This document shows, in pieces, positions 17,140-26,424 of a DNA stretch of 64,000 bases. This stretch comes from Cryobacterium inferilacus (GTDB lineage Bacteria; Actinomycetota; Actinomycetes; Actinomycetales; Microbacteriaceae), in the NCBI RefSeq assembly GCF_019599185.1, contig NZ_JAIEUL010000008.1, positions 62,001-126,000 of the forward strand. The letters run 5' to 3'. Below the pieces are notes generated by a model, which worked only from the letters and a program-made list of their open reading frames with translations, did not search any database and had not been told where the DNA came from. Each line of letters begins with the position of its first letter. Positions within the stretch are counted from its first letter, which is position 1. The translations under genes were made by a program, and so were the position numbers.

Positions 17140-18372
17140 CTACAGGGCGCCGAACGCCACGATGCAGTTCTGCCCACCGAAGCCGAATGCGTTCACCAGA
17201 GCGTGCTTGATGGGTTGGATGCGCGCGGTCAACGGTGTGTAGTCGAGGGTGCAGTCGGGGTCGGGGGTGCGCAGGTTGATCGTGGGCGGCACGATGCCGT
17301 GCTTGATCGACAGCGCCCCGATCATGGCCGAGAGCGCTCCGGCCGCGCCGATCATGTGCCCGGTCATCGACTTGGGCGCGGTGATCGAGATTTTGTCGGC
17401 GAAGTGACGCAGCGACTCACGGATGGCGAGGGTCTCGGCCTTGTCGTTGGCCTGGGTCGAGGTGCCGTGGGCGACGATCATGTCGATGTCGGCCGGGTTG
17501 AGGCGGCTCTTGTCCATCGCTCGGGTGATGGCCTGGCTGGCGTACTTTCCGGACGGGTCGGGGGCGACGATGCTGAAGCCGTCGCTGGTGAGGGCGCCGC
17601 CGAGAACTTCCGCGTACACGCGGGCGCCGCGGGCACGGGCGTGCGAGAGCAGCTCCATGACGAACACCACGGCGCCCTCGCCGAAGACGAGGCCGTTGCG
17701 GTTGGCGTCGAAGGGCCGGCTGGCCTCTGCGGGTGCGTCGTTGTTGGTGGATGCGGCGTGCATGGCGTTGAGGCCGGCGAACATCACCGGGGTGATCGCC
17801 GCTTCGACGCCGCCGGCGATGACCACGTCGGCGTCTCCGGTCATGAGCATGGTGCGCGCCTCGAGGAGCGCGTAGGCGCCGCTGGCACAGGCCAGTGCGC
17901 TCGCGTTCACCGGCCCGTGCACGCCCAGATCGATCGCGATCTCGCACGCGGCCATGTTCATCAGCGACGACGGAACGAAGCGAGGGGAGATGCGGCGGGG
18001 GCTGCCGGCGTTGACGTGTTCGGTGGCATCCTGGATCTCGGCGTAGCCGGAGACGGCGCTGTTCACGATGACGCCGGTGTGGATGCCCTCCATGGACGGT
18101 CCGAAGCCGGCATCGGCGACGGCCTCCCTGGCTGCGGCGATCGCCAGCTGCGAGGCACGGGAGGCCCGCTTCACCTGCTTGATCGACATCCGAGTGGCCG
18201 GGTCGAAGTCCTTGACCTCGCCGGCGATCTGGGTGGGCAGGTCGGTGGCGTCGAACTGGGTGATGCGGGCAACGCCGCTGCGGCCGTTGGTCAGGCCGTC
18301 CCAGGTCTCGGTCCACGAATTGCCGAGGGGCGTCAGTGCGCCCAGACCAGTGATTACGACTCGATCATTCAT
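17140..18372 (-). CDS. fabF: Beta-ketoacyl-ACP synthase II (410 aa)
   Basis: Condenses malonyl-ACP with acyl-ACP in fatty-acid elongation. The KAS II signature is complete: nucleophile Cys162 in ALACASGAY, the first His in VAHGTSTQAND, the Lys in APKSMTGH and the second His in MTGHMIGAAGA. I set the start at the ATG at 18372 because AGGAG lies 9 nt upstream; the longer open frame to 18633 is not supported. No fabD, fabH or acpP is next to it in the window, so in this window it is a single gene, divergent from murI. Confidence 0.92.
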   Translation of the reverse strand: MNDRVVITGLGALTPLGNSWTETWDGLTNGRSGVARITQFDATDLPTQIAGEVKDFDPATRMSIKQVKRASRASQLAIAAAREAVADAGFGPSMEGIHTGVIVNSAVSGYAEIQDATEHVNAGSPRRISPRFVPSSLMNMAACEIAIDLGVHGPVNASALACASGAYALLEARTMLMTGDADVVIAGGVEAAITPVMFAGLNAMHAASTNNDAPAEASRPFDANRNGLVFGEGAVVFVMELLSHARARGARVYAEVLGGALTSDGFSIVAPDPSGKYASQAITRAMDKSRLNPADIDMIVAHGTSTQANDKAETLAIRESLRHFADKISITAPKSMTGHMIGAAGALSAMIGALSIKHGIVPPTINLRTPDPDCTLDYTPLTARIQPIKHALVNAFGFGGQNCIVAFGAL

Positions 18373-18550
18373 GACGATCATCTCCTCAGACGGCGCGAGG
18401 GACGTCTCCGGTGCGGGCTCTGCCTGGTTGGCCTGGCCCATATGCCGAGTGTAGTTACGGCTATATTCCGGCCCACGTACGTTGGGCGGTTCTCGGCATA
18501 TAAGGGGTGTCACATCGCCGAACGGTCGAACCCGGCTAGGCTTGATCGAC

Positions 18551-19423
18551 GTGACTGATGCACCGATTGGGATTTTCGACTCAGGGGTCGGCGGACTAAC
18601 CGTCGCCCGGGCCATCAAGGACCAACTGCCCAATGAGTCGATCCTCTACATCGGCGACACGGCACATTCACCATACGGACCCAAGAAAATCGCCGATGTG
18701 CGCGAGTACGCCCTCGCCGTTCTTGATGACCTGGTGGCCCAGGATGTGAAGTTGCTGGTAATCGCCTGCAACACCGCATCCGCCGCCGTGTTGCGCGACG
18801 CCAGGGAGCGCTACAGCGTGCCGGTGATCGAGGTCATCCAGCCCGCCGTACGCCGCGCCGTCGGCACCACCCGCAATAGCCGGGTCGGAGTGGTCGGCAC
18901 CGCTGGCACCGTCAACTCCCGCGCGTACAACGATGCCTTCGCCGCCGCCACCGACATTCAGCTCTTCTCCCAGGCCTGCCCGCGGTTCGTGGAGTTCGTC
19001 GAATCCGGCGTGACCACCGGCGATGAGGTACTGCGGGTCGCCGAGGAATACCTGGCGCCACTGAAGGCCGCCGATGTGGACACGCTGGTGCTCGGTTGCA
19101 CCCACTATCCGTTCCTGCGCGGGGTGATCTCCTACGTGATGGGGGACGCCGTGACGCTGGTCTCAAGCCACACCGAGACGGCGAACGACGTGTACCGGGT
19201 GCTGGTCGGCCAGGGCCTCGAACGGGTTGTGAACACGCCGCCCAGCTACCGCTACGAAGCCACCGGTGCCAGCGCGGATGACTTCCTCCGCCTCGCCCAC
19301 CGTCTGCTCGGCCCGGAGATCGCCCGTGTCGACCTGGTAGCGACGGGCACCATCAGCCTTCACGAGGTGGCCAGACTGGCCGCCGCGTCCACCACGCCCC
19401 GTCTTTTCAAGGAGAACCCGTGA
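18551..19423 (+). CDS. murI: Glutamate racemase (290 aa)
   Basis: Provides D-glutamate for peptidoglycan by cofactor-independent racemisation. The two catalytic cysteines are in [11 protein letters not shown] and LGCTHYPFL, and the N-terminal [15 protein letters not shown] supplies the first acidic residue. The GTG at 18551 gives the standard N-terminus; the frame reaching back to 18482 does not. The stop overlaps the rph start (GTGA), forming a murI-rph-rdgB operon, an arrangement common in actinobacteria. Confidence 0.94.
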   Translation: MTDAPIGIFDSGVGGLTVARAIKDQLPNESILYIGDTAHSPYGPKKIADVREYALAVLDDLVAQDVKLLVIACNTASAAVLRDARERYSVPVIEVIQPAVRRAVGTTRNSRVGVVGTAGTVNSRAYNDAFAAATDIQLFSQACPRFVEFVESGVTTGDEVLRVAEEYLAPLKAADVDTLVLGCTHYPFLRGVISYVMGDAVTLVSSHTETANDVYRVLVGQGLERVVNTPPSYRYEATGASADDFLRLAHRLLGPEIARVDLVATGTISLHEVARLAAASTTPRLFKENP

Positions 19424-20154
19424 CCGACATCCTGCGCGCCGATGGCCGCACCAACGACCAACTGCGCCCCGTCACCATCGAACGCGGCTGGAGCGACCAG
19501 GCCGAAGGATCTGCCCTGATCTCGTTCGGTCGCACCAAGGTGCTCGCCACGGCGTCGTTCACCAACGGCGTTCCGCGCTGGATGGCTGGAAAGGGCAAGG
19601 GCTGGGTCACCGCCGAGTACTCGATGCTGCCCCGTTCGACGAACTCCCGCATGGACCGCGAATCGGTCAAGGGCCGCATCGGCGGCCGCACCCACGAGAT
19701 CAGCCGGCTGATCGGCCGGAGCCTGCGCGCCGTCGTGGACATGAAGGCGCTCGGCGAGAACACCATCGTCATCGACTGCGACGTGCTGCAGGCGGATGGC
19801 GGCACCCGCACCGCGGCGATCACCGGTGCATACGTGGCCCTGGCCGACGCCATGGAGTGGGGCAAGGAGAAGAAGTTCATCGCTCAGAAGGCACAGCCGC
19901 TCACCGACAGCGTTGCCGCCGTCTCGGTCGGCATCATCGCCGGAGTGCCGATGCTCGACTTGGCGTACACCGAAGACGTGCGTGCCCAGACCGACATGAA
20001 CGTCGTGGTCACCGGGCGGGGCAAGTTCATCGAGGTGCAGGGCACCGCCGAGGGCGCACCGTTCGACCGCAGCGAACTGGATTCCCTGCTCGACCTCGCG
20101 CTCGGTGGGGCGATCACGCTCACCGAACTGCAGAAGACCACCCTGGGCCGCTGA
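19420..20154 (+). CDS. rph: Ribonuclease PH (244 aa)
   Basis: A phosphorolytic 3'-to-5' exoribonuclease that trims tRNA 3' ends. Recognisable elements are [29 protein letters not shown], the [18 protein letters not shown] phosphate-binding region and [19 protein letters not shown]. The length is standard. The GTG start overlaps the murI stop by 4 nt and the stop lies 1 nt before the rdgB start, so the three genes are translationally linked. Confidence 0.95.
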   Translation: MTDILRADGRTNDQLRPVTIERGWSDQAEGSALISFGRTKVLATASFTNGVPRWMAGKGKGWVTAEYSMLPRSTNSRMDRESVKGRIGGRTHEISRLIGRSLRAVVDMKALGENTIVIDCDVLQADGGTRTAAITGAYVALADAMEWGKEKKFIAQKAQPLTDSVAAVSVGIIAGVPMLDLAYTEDVRAQTDMNVVVTGRGKFIEVQGTAEGAPFDRSELDSLLDLALGGAITLTELQKTTLGR

Positions 20155-20155
20155 C

Positions 20156-20746
20156 GTGCGCGTCGTTCTCGCCACCCACAACGCCCACAAGGTCGAGGAG
20201 CTGCGCCGAATCCTCGCGCCGATGCTGCCCGGCCTCGAGGTGCTGGCCTACGACGGCCCTGAGCCGGTCGAGAACGGCGCAACGTTCACCGAGAACGCCC
20301 TGATCAAGGCGCGCGCCGCCGCCGCGCACACCGGGTTGCCCGCCATCGCCGACGACTCCGGCATCTGCGTCGACGTGCTGGGCGGCGCCCCCGGCATCTT
20401 CTCCGCTCGGTGGGGCGGCCCGGCCAGGGACTCCGAGGAGAACCTGCGCCTGCTGCTCTGGCAGATCAGCGACATGACCGACGAGCACCGGGCCGCCCAC
20501 TTCACTTGCGTGGCGGCCTTGGCGATGCCGGACGGGGTGGAGCGAGCCGTGACGGGGGAGTGGCCTGGCCGGATCCTGCGCGAACCCGCCGGCGGCGGAG
20601 GGTTCGGCTACGACCCGATTTTCCAACCGGACGGGCACGACATCTCGGCCGCCGAGCTGCCGGCAGACGTGAAAAATGCCGTGAGTCACCGGGCCATCGC
20701 CTTCACCGCCCTCGGACCGGTCCTGACGGAGCTCCTGGCCGGCTAA
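20156..20746 (+). CDS. rdgB: RdgB/HAM1-family non-canonical purine NTP pyrophosphatase (196 aa)
   Basis: Hydrolyses dITP/XTP to monophosphates and so keeps deaminated purines out of DNA. The nucleotide-binding LATHNAHKVEELRRIL, the acidic ADDSGICVDVLGGAPG and the base-recognition GFGYDPIFQPDG and SHRAIAF motifs are all present. The GTG start at 20156 follows the rph stop directly. It ends the murI-rph-rdgB operon. Confidence 0.94.
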   Translation: MRVVLATHNAHKVEELRRILAPMLPGLEVLAYDGPEPVENGATFTENALIKARAAAAHTGLPAIADDSGICVDVLGGAPGIFSARWGGPARDSEENLRLLLWQISDMTDEHRAAHFTCVAALAMPDGVERAVTGEWPGRILREPAGGGGFGYDPIFQPDGHDISAAELPADVKNAVSHRAIAFTALGPVLTELLAG

Positions 20747-20832
20747 CGCGCTTCTGGCGAGCTGAGAACGGCACTCATTCCCAACTAGCGGCCGGGCTGG
20801 CTTTCCCTCCTTGGGGCTCGTAGCGTTGAATC

Positions 20833-21753
20833 ATGGGCCACGACCACGCATCCACGTCGACGAGCAATCGCTCGCGTTTGTCGATCGCCATCGGCCTGGT
20901 CGCGACGGTGCTCGTGGTGGAAATCGTGGGTGCCTGGTTCACCGGGTCGCTGGCCCTGCTCGCGGACGCCGGGCACATGTTCTCCGACCTGGCCGGCCTG
21001 ATCATCGCTCTCACCGCGACCGTGGTTGCCGCCCGGCCGGCCACCGACCGGCAGACCTTCGGCTACCAGCGGGCCGAGGTGTTCGGCGCGATGATCAACG
21101 GGCTGATCCTGCTCGTCGTGGCCGGGTTCGTTGTCTCCGGCGCCGTCGGTCGGCTGTTCTCCGACGCTCCCGCCGAGGTGCTGGCCGCGCCGATGCTGGT
21201 CGTTGCCGTGATCGGCCTGCTCGCCAACGTGGTCGGCATCCTGCTGCTGCGTCCCGCCGCCGCCGGCTCCATCAACATGCGCGGCGCCTACCTCGAGGTG
21301 CTGGCGGATGCGCTCGGTTCGGTGGCCGTGATCATCGCGGCCGTCGTCATCCTCACCACCGGATTCGCACAGGCGGATGCCATCGCCTCACTGGTGATCG
21401 CAGCGATGATCGTGCCGCGGGCATTCGGGCTGCTGCGCGATGTCGTGCAGGTGTTCAGCGAGTCAGTGCCGGCTGACACCGATATGCGCGCCATCCGGGA
21501 GCACCTGGAGGGCACCGCGGGAGTCGTGGCGGTGCACGACGTGCACGTGTGGGCGATCACATCGGGCTCGCACGTGTTCAGCGCCCACATCGTGGTCGAA
21601 CCGGAGGTGCTGGCCGCGGGTCGATCGGGGGAGCTGCTGCGTGAACTCTCGGGGTGCCTGTCCGGCCACTTCGACGTCGACCACTCCACCTTCCAGCTCG
21701 AACCGGCCGACCACGCGGCGGATGCGGAACACGAGCACCACTCGCACCGCTGA
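20833..21753 (+). CDS. Cation diffusion facilitator (CDF) metal exporter (306 aa)
   Basis: Six transmembrane helices with a CDF metal site in TM2: His48-x3-Asp52 (DAGHMFSD). In TM5 the usual His-x3-Asp is Glu155-x3-Asp159 (YLEVLADALGS). A short cytoplasmic C-terminal domain follows, with a His-rich ending. The family exports Zn, Co, Fe or Mn in exchange for protons. The N-terminus also has a short His motif (GHDHAS). The metal cannot be fixed from sequence; Zn or a broader divalent range is likely. It stands alone, 86 nt after rdgB. Confidence 0.88.
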   Translation: MGHDHASTSTSNRSRLSIAIGLVATVLVVEIVGAWFTGSLALLADAGHMFSDLAGLIIALTATVVAARPATDRQTFGYQRAEVFGAMINGLILLVVAGFVVSGAVGRLFSDAPAEVLAAPMLVVAVIGLLANVVGILLLRPAAAGSINMRGAYLEVLADALGSVAVIIAAVVILTTGFAQADAIASLVIAAMIVPRAFGLLRDVVQVFSESVPADTDMRAIREHLEGTAGVVAVHDVHVWAITSGSHVFSAHIVVEPEVLAAGRSGELLRELSGCLSGHFDVDHSTFQLEPADHAADAEHEHHSHR

Positions 21754-21774
21754 CCGCTCGAGCGGGTCGGTCAG
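21750..21774. terminator. Hairpin between convergent CDF and DedA genes
   Basis: The sequence CTGACC at 21750 pairs with GGTCAG ending at 21774, enclosing the palindrome CCGCTCGAGCGG. It fills the 27-nt gap between two convergent genes, so it probably terminates both. Confidence 0.55.
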
Positions 21775-21780
21775 CCGGGG

Positions 21781-22515
21781 TCAGGCCTCGTGCTTGCCGT
21801 CGTTGTTGGTGTCGAACGTGTCCGGGTCGAGCACGAGCTTCGCCGGGTCGACGGTGACGCCGGCACGGGCTTCGCGGCGGGCCTTCACCGTGGACTGGAC
21901 GTAGTGGTAGATCGTGGGGATCAGGGTGAGCACGACGGCGCCGATGAGGATCAGGTCGATGTAATCGCGCACGAAGTCGGCCAGCGGCGGGATGTAGCCC
22001 AGGAAATAGCCGAAGAAGGTGAGGCCGGCGCCCCAGATCATGGCGCCGATGAAGTTGTACAGGGTGTACTTGCGGTAGTTCATGTGTCCCACGCCGGCGG
22101 CGACCGGGGCGAAGGTGCGTACGATCGGCACGAATCGGGCGGCGATCACGGCGAAACCGCCGAAGCGGACGAAGAAGGCGTTGGTTCGCTGCACGTTCTT
22201 GACGCTGAACAGCCCGGATTCCTTGCGTTCGAACACCCGCGGGCCCAGCCTGTGCCCGATCAGGTACCCCACTTCACCACCGATGAAGGCGGCGGCGCCG
22301 ATCGCGAGAGCGACCCACCAGATGTCGATGGTGATGATGTCGAAGAAGACGAACAGGCCGGTGATCACCAGCAGAGTGTCGCCGGGCAGCAGGAATCCGA
22401 TCAGAAGACCGGTCTCGGCGAACACGATCGCGCACACGCCCAGCAAAGCCCACGGACCGAATCCATTGATGAGCACCTCAGGGTCGAGCCACGGGATGAG
22501 TGCGGTGTTAATCAC
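21781..22515 (-). CDS. DedA-family membrane protein (244 aa)
   Basis: A member of the DedA/VTT superfamily: LLPGDTLL, an ALAIGAAAFIGGEVGYLIGHRLG stretch, then the conserved FVRFGGFAVIAARFVPIVRTFAPVAAGVGHM segment carrying the essential Arg and Pro residues, and re-entrant and transmembrane helices. DedA proteins act as lipid scramblases or carrier-recycling (undecaprenyl phosphate) transporters. Starts with GTG. The next gene on the same strand upstream is a second DedA protein, separated by 107 nt; the pair may have arisen by duplication. Confidence 0.9.
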   Translation of the reverse strand: MINTALIPWLDPEVLINGFGPWALLGVCAIVFAETGLLIGFLLPGDTLLVITGLFVFFDIITIDIWWVALAIGAAAFIGGEVGYLIGHRLGPRVFERKESGLFSVKNVQRTNAFFVRFGGFAVIAARFVPIVRTFAPVAAGVGHMNYRKYTLYNFIGAMIWGAGLTFFGYFLGYIPPLADFVRDYIDLILIGAVVLTLIPTIYHYVQSTVKARREARAGVTVDPAKLVLDPDTFDTNNDGKHEA

Positions 22516-22622
22516 GAAGAAAACTCCAGTCGTCGGCGGCTAGATCGGCCAGTCGGCGGTGATCGCTTGCGTCGCTACAGGTTACCGCGTTCTGGCATCG
22601 GAAGCCCTGATGAAGGGGTGGG

Positions 22623-23300
22623 CTAACCCCCCAATGTGTTGGGAGGTCCTGTGCCGGTGCGGACCTCGAGCCGGTTGTTCGCCCGGTCGGCGAGCCAGGT
22701 GCGTAACCCGAAGACTATCGATGCCGTGATGAAGAAGGCGGCGATGATGTACGCCGCGCTTTTCACCCCGGGGATCGCCGCAGCGTAGTAGCCGGTGAGA
22801 GTGATTCCCACGCCCCAGGCGAGGGCGCCGACCAGGTTGCTGGAGACGAACTTGTAGTAGTTCATCCGGCCGACACCGGCCACGACGGGCACGAACACGC
22901 GCGCCCAGGGCATGAATCTGGCCACGACAACGGCCCACCAGCCGTACTTGAGGTAGAACGACTCGGTCTTCACGATCGCGGCCTGGGTGCGCCGGCCGCC
23001 GCGTTTGTCGAGGTAGCCGCGACCGTACCGTCGGCCAAGCAGGAAGCCGACCTGGTCGCCGAGGAAGGCGGCGACGCCGACGCCGACCGCGAGCACAACG
23101 ATGTTCAGGCTCGCTGTGGACGCGGCCACAAGGCCGGCCCCGAAGAGGAGGGAATCGCCCGTGATGAAGGGAATGAACACGCCCAGGAACAGGGCGGTAC
23201 CGGCGAAAACGAGCGTCCAGACGAGCAGATAGAACACCACTACGCCTGCGCTCGCGACGAAATCGCTGAGCTGCCCGTCCAGCGCCGCGGCACGCAGCAT
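22623..23300 (-). CDS. Second DedA-family membrane protein (225 aa)
   Basis: It has the same fold as the neighbouring protein: FITGDSLLFGAGL, GDQVGFLLGRRYG and YGWWAVVVARFMPWARVFVPVVAGVGRM, again keeping the essential Arg/Pro pattern. The first residues contain an extra hydrophobic segment. The start lies 2 nt after the heme oxygenase stop on the same strand, so it is most likely co-transcribed with it. Scramblase or polyprenyl-phosphate transport is known for the family; a link to heme breakdown would be new and is only inferred from gene order. Confidence 0.88.
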   Translation of the reverse strand: MLRAAALDGQLSDFVASAGVVVFYLLVWTLVFAGTALFLGVFIPFITGDSLLFGAGLVAASTASLNIVVLAVGVGVAAFLGDQVGFLLGRRYGRGYLDKRGGRRTQAAIVKTESFYLKYGWWAVVVARFMPWARVFVPVVAGVGRMNYYKFVSSNLVGALAWGVGITLTGYYAAAIPGVKSAAYIIAAFFITASIVFGLRTWLADRANNRLEVRTGTGPPNTLGG

Positions 23301-23302
23301 GG

Positions 23303-23983
23303 TTAGCGGGCCAGCCCGTCGAAGACGGCGCCGTTGTAGGTGAACGCCGCGTCAACCTCGGCGACGAGGGTGTCCACCGCGCCGGGCTCGAGGCGCAGCT
23401 TGTTCAACCTGTCCCGGTACGCGCGCTTGTACTCCACAATGTTGTTGATCGCGTCGAATCGGTAGAAGCCCAGCTGTTCCGGAACGGCCCCGTAGTGACG
23501 GGCCACCAGCGCGGCGATGGCCTGACCGCCGGAAAGGTCGCCGAGGTAGCGCGTGTAATGGTGGGCCAGGCAGCGCACGCTGTCGGCGCTGGTGAGGGAC
23601 TGCAGGTGCGTGATGTACGCCGTCGTCGACGGAAGCGGCGGGTGTTCGCGGCGCCAGTCCTGCACCCCGAGCGCGGCCAGGTCGCTCTCAATGGCGGGGA
23701 GTCGCTCCAGGGCCGGGTCGAACACCTCGATGCGATCGACCTGCGATACCCGGTCGACAAGTTGTTCGAGGGCCTCGTAGACCCAGGCGTACTGTCCCAG
23801 GTAGCGGGTGTAGTCCGCGAGGGAAAGCTCGCCGCTGAGCAGCTCGGTGATGAACGAACGCGTCTCGGTGTCGCGGTGCTGGCCGCTCGAACTTGCCCGG
23901 AGGTGTTCGGCCAGACCGGGCTGCGCCTCTGAGACGGGCTGAGTGCCATCGGAATGCTGGGGGCTGACGGGGATCGCGGTCAT
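23303..23983 (-). CDS. hmuO: Biliverdin-producing heme oxygenase (226 aa)
   Basis: Cleaves heme to biliverdin, CO and Fe2+. The proximal heme ligand is probably His36 (SSGQHRDTE) and the distal helix has the flexible GDLSGGQ motif near residue 155. YTRYLGQYAWVYEALEQ is the typical helix after the His. Length fits the HmuO/HO-1 fold. It heads a short operon with a DedA gene. A palindromic AT-rich site at 24006-24025, upstream of the start, resembles a DtxR/IdeR iron box, which would fit induction under iron limitation. Confidence 0.9.
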   Translation of the reverse strand: MTAIPVSPQHSDGTQPVSEAQPGLAEHLRASSSGQHRDTETRSFITELLSGELSLADYTRYLGQYAWVYEALEQLVDRVSQVDRIEVFDPALERLPAIESDLAALGVQDWRREHPPLPSTTAYITHLQSLTSADSVRCLAHHYTRYLGDLSGGQAIAALVARHYGAVPEQLGFYRFDAINNIVEYKRAYRDRLNKLRLEPGAVDTLVAEVDAAFTYNGAVFDGLAR

Positions 23984-24005
23984 GAGAACCGATCTGCTGG
24001 TGGGA

Positions 24006-24025
24006 GTAAGGCAATCCTAACTTAC
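24006..24025 (-). promoter_or_regulatory. Candidate DtxR/IdeR-type iron box upstream of heme oxygenase
   Basis: Read on the minus strand, GTAAGTTAGGATTGCCTTAC has outer arms GTAAG/CTTAC and an inner TTAG, similar to the DtxR/IdeR consensus TTAGGTTAGSCTAACCTAA. It ends 22 nt before the hmuO start. The match is imperfect in the centre. Confidence 0.5.
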
Positions 24026-24111
24026 CCGCTCCGCGGTCGTCGGAATTGGAGAGAATTCTCGTTTACAGCGGAGCCGGACGGCATCTGAGCGCCGGTTCCG
24101 GAGCCCGTCGG

Positions 24112-24193
24112 TGCGGGAGAAGGGACTTGAACCCTCACGCCTTTCGGCACAGGTACCTAAAACCTGCGTGTATACCAATTTCACCACTCCCGC
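24112..24193 (-). tRNA. tRNA-Leu (anticodon UAG)
   Basis: On the minus strand the 82-nt sequence folds as a class II tRNA. The acceptor stem is GCGGGAG/CTCCCGC with discriminator A. The anticodon arm is CAGGT-TTTAGGT-ACCTG with UAG at the loop centre. A variable arm follows, then a T-arm with GGTTCAAGTCC. CCA is not encoded. UAG reads Leu CUN codons. Confidence 0.95.
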
Positions 24194-24334
24194 GAGTGCC
24201 GCTCCAGTCTACGGCGCGTGCGGGCCGTCGAATCGAGGGCTCGCCCGGCCGGCGTCGCAGCCGCGACGACCAACCTCCCGGCATCCTGTGGATAACTTGC
24301 ACACGCCGGCGTGCTCGTGCCGCAGGATTCCACT

Positions 24335-25567
24335 ATGAGTGAGGCCGTGCGCATCATCACCGAGCAGGTCCGGCTGCGCGTGCGCCGCGACGGCGTCGAT
24401 CTTGCCGCCGACGTGGGTCTGGCCGACCAATACGTGCGCGATGAGGTGCGCCGCTACAGCGAGCGGGCCCTCGGCGGGTCGATGCCGCTGATCACCGACG
24501 AGTTCCAGGCGGCTAGGGAAGTGGTCGCATCGCTGACCGGCTTCGGAGCCCTGCAGCCGTTCTTGGACGACCCCGAGATCGAGGAGATCTGGATCAACTC
24601 ACCCACCCGGGTGTTCGTTGCCAGGGACGGCGTGCCCGAACTGACCACGATGGTGCTCACCGAACGCGAGGTGCGCGACCTGGTCGAGCGGATGCTGCAG
24701 GCCTCCGGGCGGCGGGTGGACCTGTCCTCTCCGTTTGTGGACGCCTCCCTGCCGGACGGGTCGCGGCTGCACGTGGTGATCCCCGACATCACGCAGAAGC
24801 ACTGGGCGGTGAACGTGCGCAAGTTCACCCGCCGCATCCGCGACCTCACCCAACTCGTGGCGCTGGGCGCGCTCACCCAGCCGGCCGCCGATTTCCTGCG
24901 GGTCTGCGTGCGCGGCGGGCAGAACATCCTGGTCTCCGGGGCCACCCACACCGGCAAGACCACCATGCTCAACGCCCTGTTGACGGCCACCCGCCGCACC
25001 GAACGCATCGTGACCGTGGAGGAGACCTTCGAACTGAGTGTGGGCGCGCGCGACGTTGTCGCGATGCAGTGCCGGCAGCCGAGCCTGGAGGGTGCGGGCG
25101 AGATCACCCTGCGCCGGCTGATCAAGGAATCACTGCGGATGCGGCCCGATCGTCTGGTCGTGGGGGAGGTGCGCGAGGCGGAGAGCCTGGACCTGCTCAT
25201 CGCCCTCAACAGCGGGCTCCCCGGCATGTGCTCGATCCACGCCAACAGCGCCAGGGACGCCCTGGGCAAACTGTCCACCCTGCCGTTGCTGGCCGGACGC
25301 AACATTGATTCCTCATTCGTGCTGCCCACCGTGGCCGGCTGCATCGATCTGGTCGTGCACTGCGAAATCGACCGGTACGGCCGCCGCCGGGTCACCGAGA
25401 TCATCGCACCGAGTGGAACGCTGACCGGTTCGACGATCGAGGCGAGCCCGCTCTTCCTGATGAAGGACGGGGTGCTGGAGCACACCGGCGGGTTTCCCAC
25501 GAAGCTCGCCAAGTTCCGAGCCGCCGGCCTTGACCCGGTCGAGGTGTTGCGGAGGGGGTCGGTATGA
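24335..25567 (+). CDS. tadA: Tad/Flp pilus assembly ATPase (TadA/CpaF family, 410 aa)
   Basis: A secretion ATPase that powers Flp pilus assembly from the cytoplasmic face. Walker A is GATHTGKTT, slightly different from the usual GGTGTGKTT; the Walker B/Asp-box (TVEETFEL) and the His-box (CSIHANSARDAL) are intact. The N-terminal domain (IEEIWINSPTRVFV) is typical of CpaF. ATG at 24335 is chosen because AGGA lies 7 nt upstream. It overlaps the next gene by 4 nt and opens the operon that runs to about 28977. Confidence 0.92.
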   Translation: MSEAVRIITEQVRLRVRRDGVDLAADVGLADQYVRDEVRRYSERALGGSMPLITDEFQAAREVVASLTGFGALQPFLDDPEIEEIWINSPTRVFVARDGVPELTTMVLTEREVRDLVERMLQASGRRVDLSSPFVDASLPDGSRLHVVIPDITQKHWAVNVRKFTRRIRDLTQLVALGALTQPAADFLRVCVRGGQNILVSGATHTGKTTMLNALLTATRRTERIVTVEETFELSVGARDVVAMQCRQPSLEGAGEITLRRLIKESLRMRPDRLVVGEVREAESLDLLIALNSGLPGMCSIHANSARDALGKLSTLPLLAGRNIDSSFVLPTVAGCIDLVVHCEIDRYGRRRVTEIIAPSGTLTGSTIEASPLFLMKDGVLEHTGGFPTKLAKFRAAGLDPVEVLRRGSV

Positions 25568-26424
25568 TCCTGGTGTTGGGCAGCCTGCTCGGTGCCGGGC
25601 TGGTGTTGATGAGCGCGCCGCTGCTGTGGCCGACCACCCGAAGCGACACCCGCAGCGGCAGGATGCTCGCCGCCTGGCGGGCCCGTCTCGCTCAGGCGGG
25701 TTTCGCCAGCCTGCCGCTGTCGGTGTTCGCCACGCTCTCCGGGTTGCTCGCCGTGGCGGCGGCAGCGCTCGCCGAGGCGCTGCTGGGCGTGCGCGCCCTG
25801 ACCGCGGTTGCGGGACTGGTCTGGCTGGTGCTGCCGACCCTGATCGTGCTGTGGCGGGCGCGCTCCCGGCGCAGGCTCAACCGAGCCGTCTGGCCAGACG
25901 TCGTCGACCACCTGGTCTCGGCGGTGCGGTCCGGCCTGGCCCTGCCCGACGCGGTGAGCAGCCTTGCCCAGGCCGGTCCGGTTGTCACCCGCACGGCGTT
26001 CGCCGAGTTCGAACGGGAATACCGGGCCACCGGAAACTTCGGTTACAGCGTCGACAGGCTCAAGGCATCCCTCGCCGACCCGTTCGCGGACCGGTTGCTC
26101 GAGACCCTGCGGATGGCCAGGGAGGTCGGCGGCAGCGACCTCACCGTGGTGCTGCGCAGCCTGTCCAGTTGGCTTCGCCAGGACGCCGCCGTGCGCGCAG
26201 AGGTGGAGGCCAAACAGTCCTGGGTGGTGAACGCCGCCAGGCTGGGAGTGGCGGCGCCGTGGATCGTGCTCGTCCTGATCAGCTCCCGGCCAGAGGCGGC
26301 ACAGGCGTTCAACACGGAGGCCGGCACCGTGGTCATCCTCGGCGGCCTGACGGTGTCGGTGATCGCGTACCGAGTGATGCTCGCCCTGGGACGCCTGCCG
26401 GAGGAACGGCGGTGGTTCCAATGA
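25564..26424 (+). CDS. tadB: Tad pilus platform protein (TadB-like, T2SS F family, 286 aa)
   Basis: A type II secretion F-domain membrane protein with N-terminal and C-terminal hydrophobic segments and the family helix LPDAVSSLAQAGPVVTRTAF followed by RLLETLRMAREVGGSDLTVVL. With TadC it forms the inner-membrane platform on which TadA works. Start and stop overlap with both neighbours (ATGA), as in other Tad operons. Confidence 0.88.
   Translation: MILVLGSLLGAGLVLMSAPLLWPTTRSDTRSGRMLAAWRARLAQAGFASLPLSVFATLSGLLAVAAAALAEALLGVRALTAVAGLVWLVLPTLIVLWRARSRRRLNRAVWPDVVDHLVSAVRSGLALPDAVSSLAQAGPVVTRTAFAEFEREYRATGNFGYSVDRLKASLADPFADRLLETLRMAREVGGSDLTVVLRSLSSWLRQDAAVRAEVEAKQSWVVNAARLGVAAPWIVLVLISSRPEAAQAFNTEAGTVVILGGLTVSVIAYRVMLALGRLPEERRWFQ

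Noticed and set aside
18482..18550. Upstream extension of MurI
   Set aside because: Family alignment places the start at the GTG at 18551, immediately before the GIFDSGVGG motif.
16087..18558. 823-codon plus-strand frame opposite pncB and fabF
   Set aside because: Both minus-strand genes have intact catalytic motifs; the plus-strand product lacks any recognisable domain.
24112..24193. tRNA-Leu as an integration site for the Tad locus
   Set aside because: No repeat of the tRNA 3' end was seen downstream and the pilus operon looks like core content.
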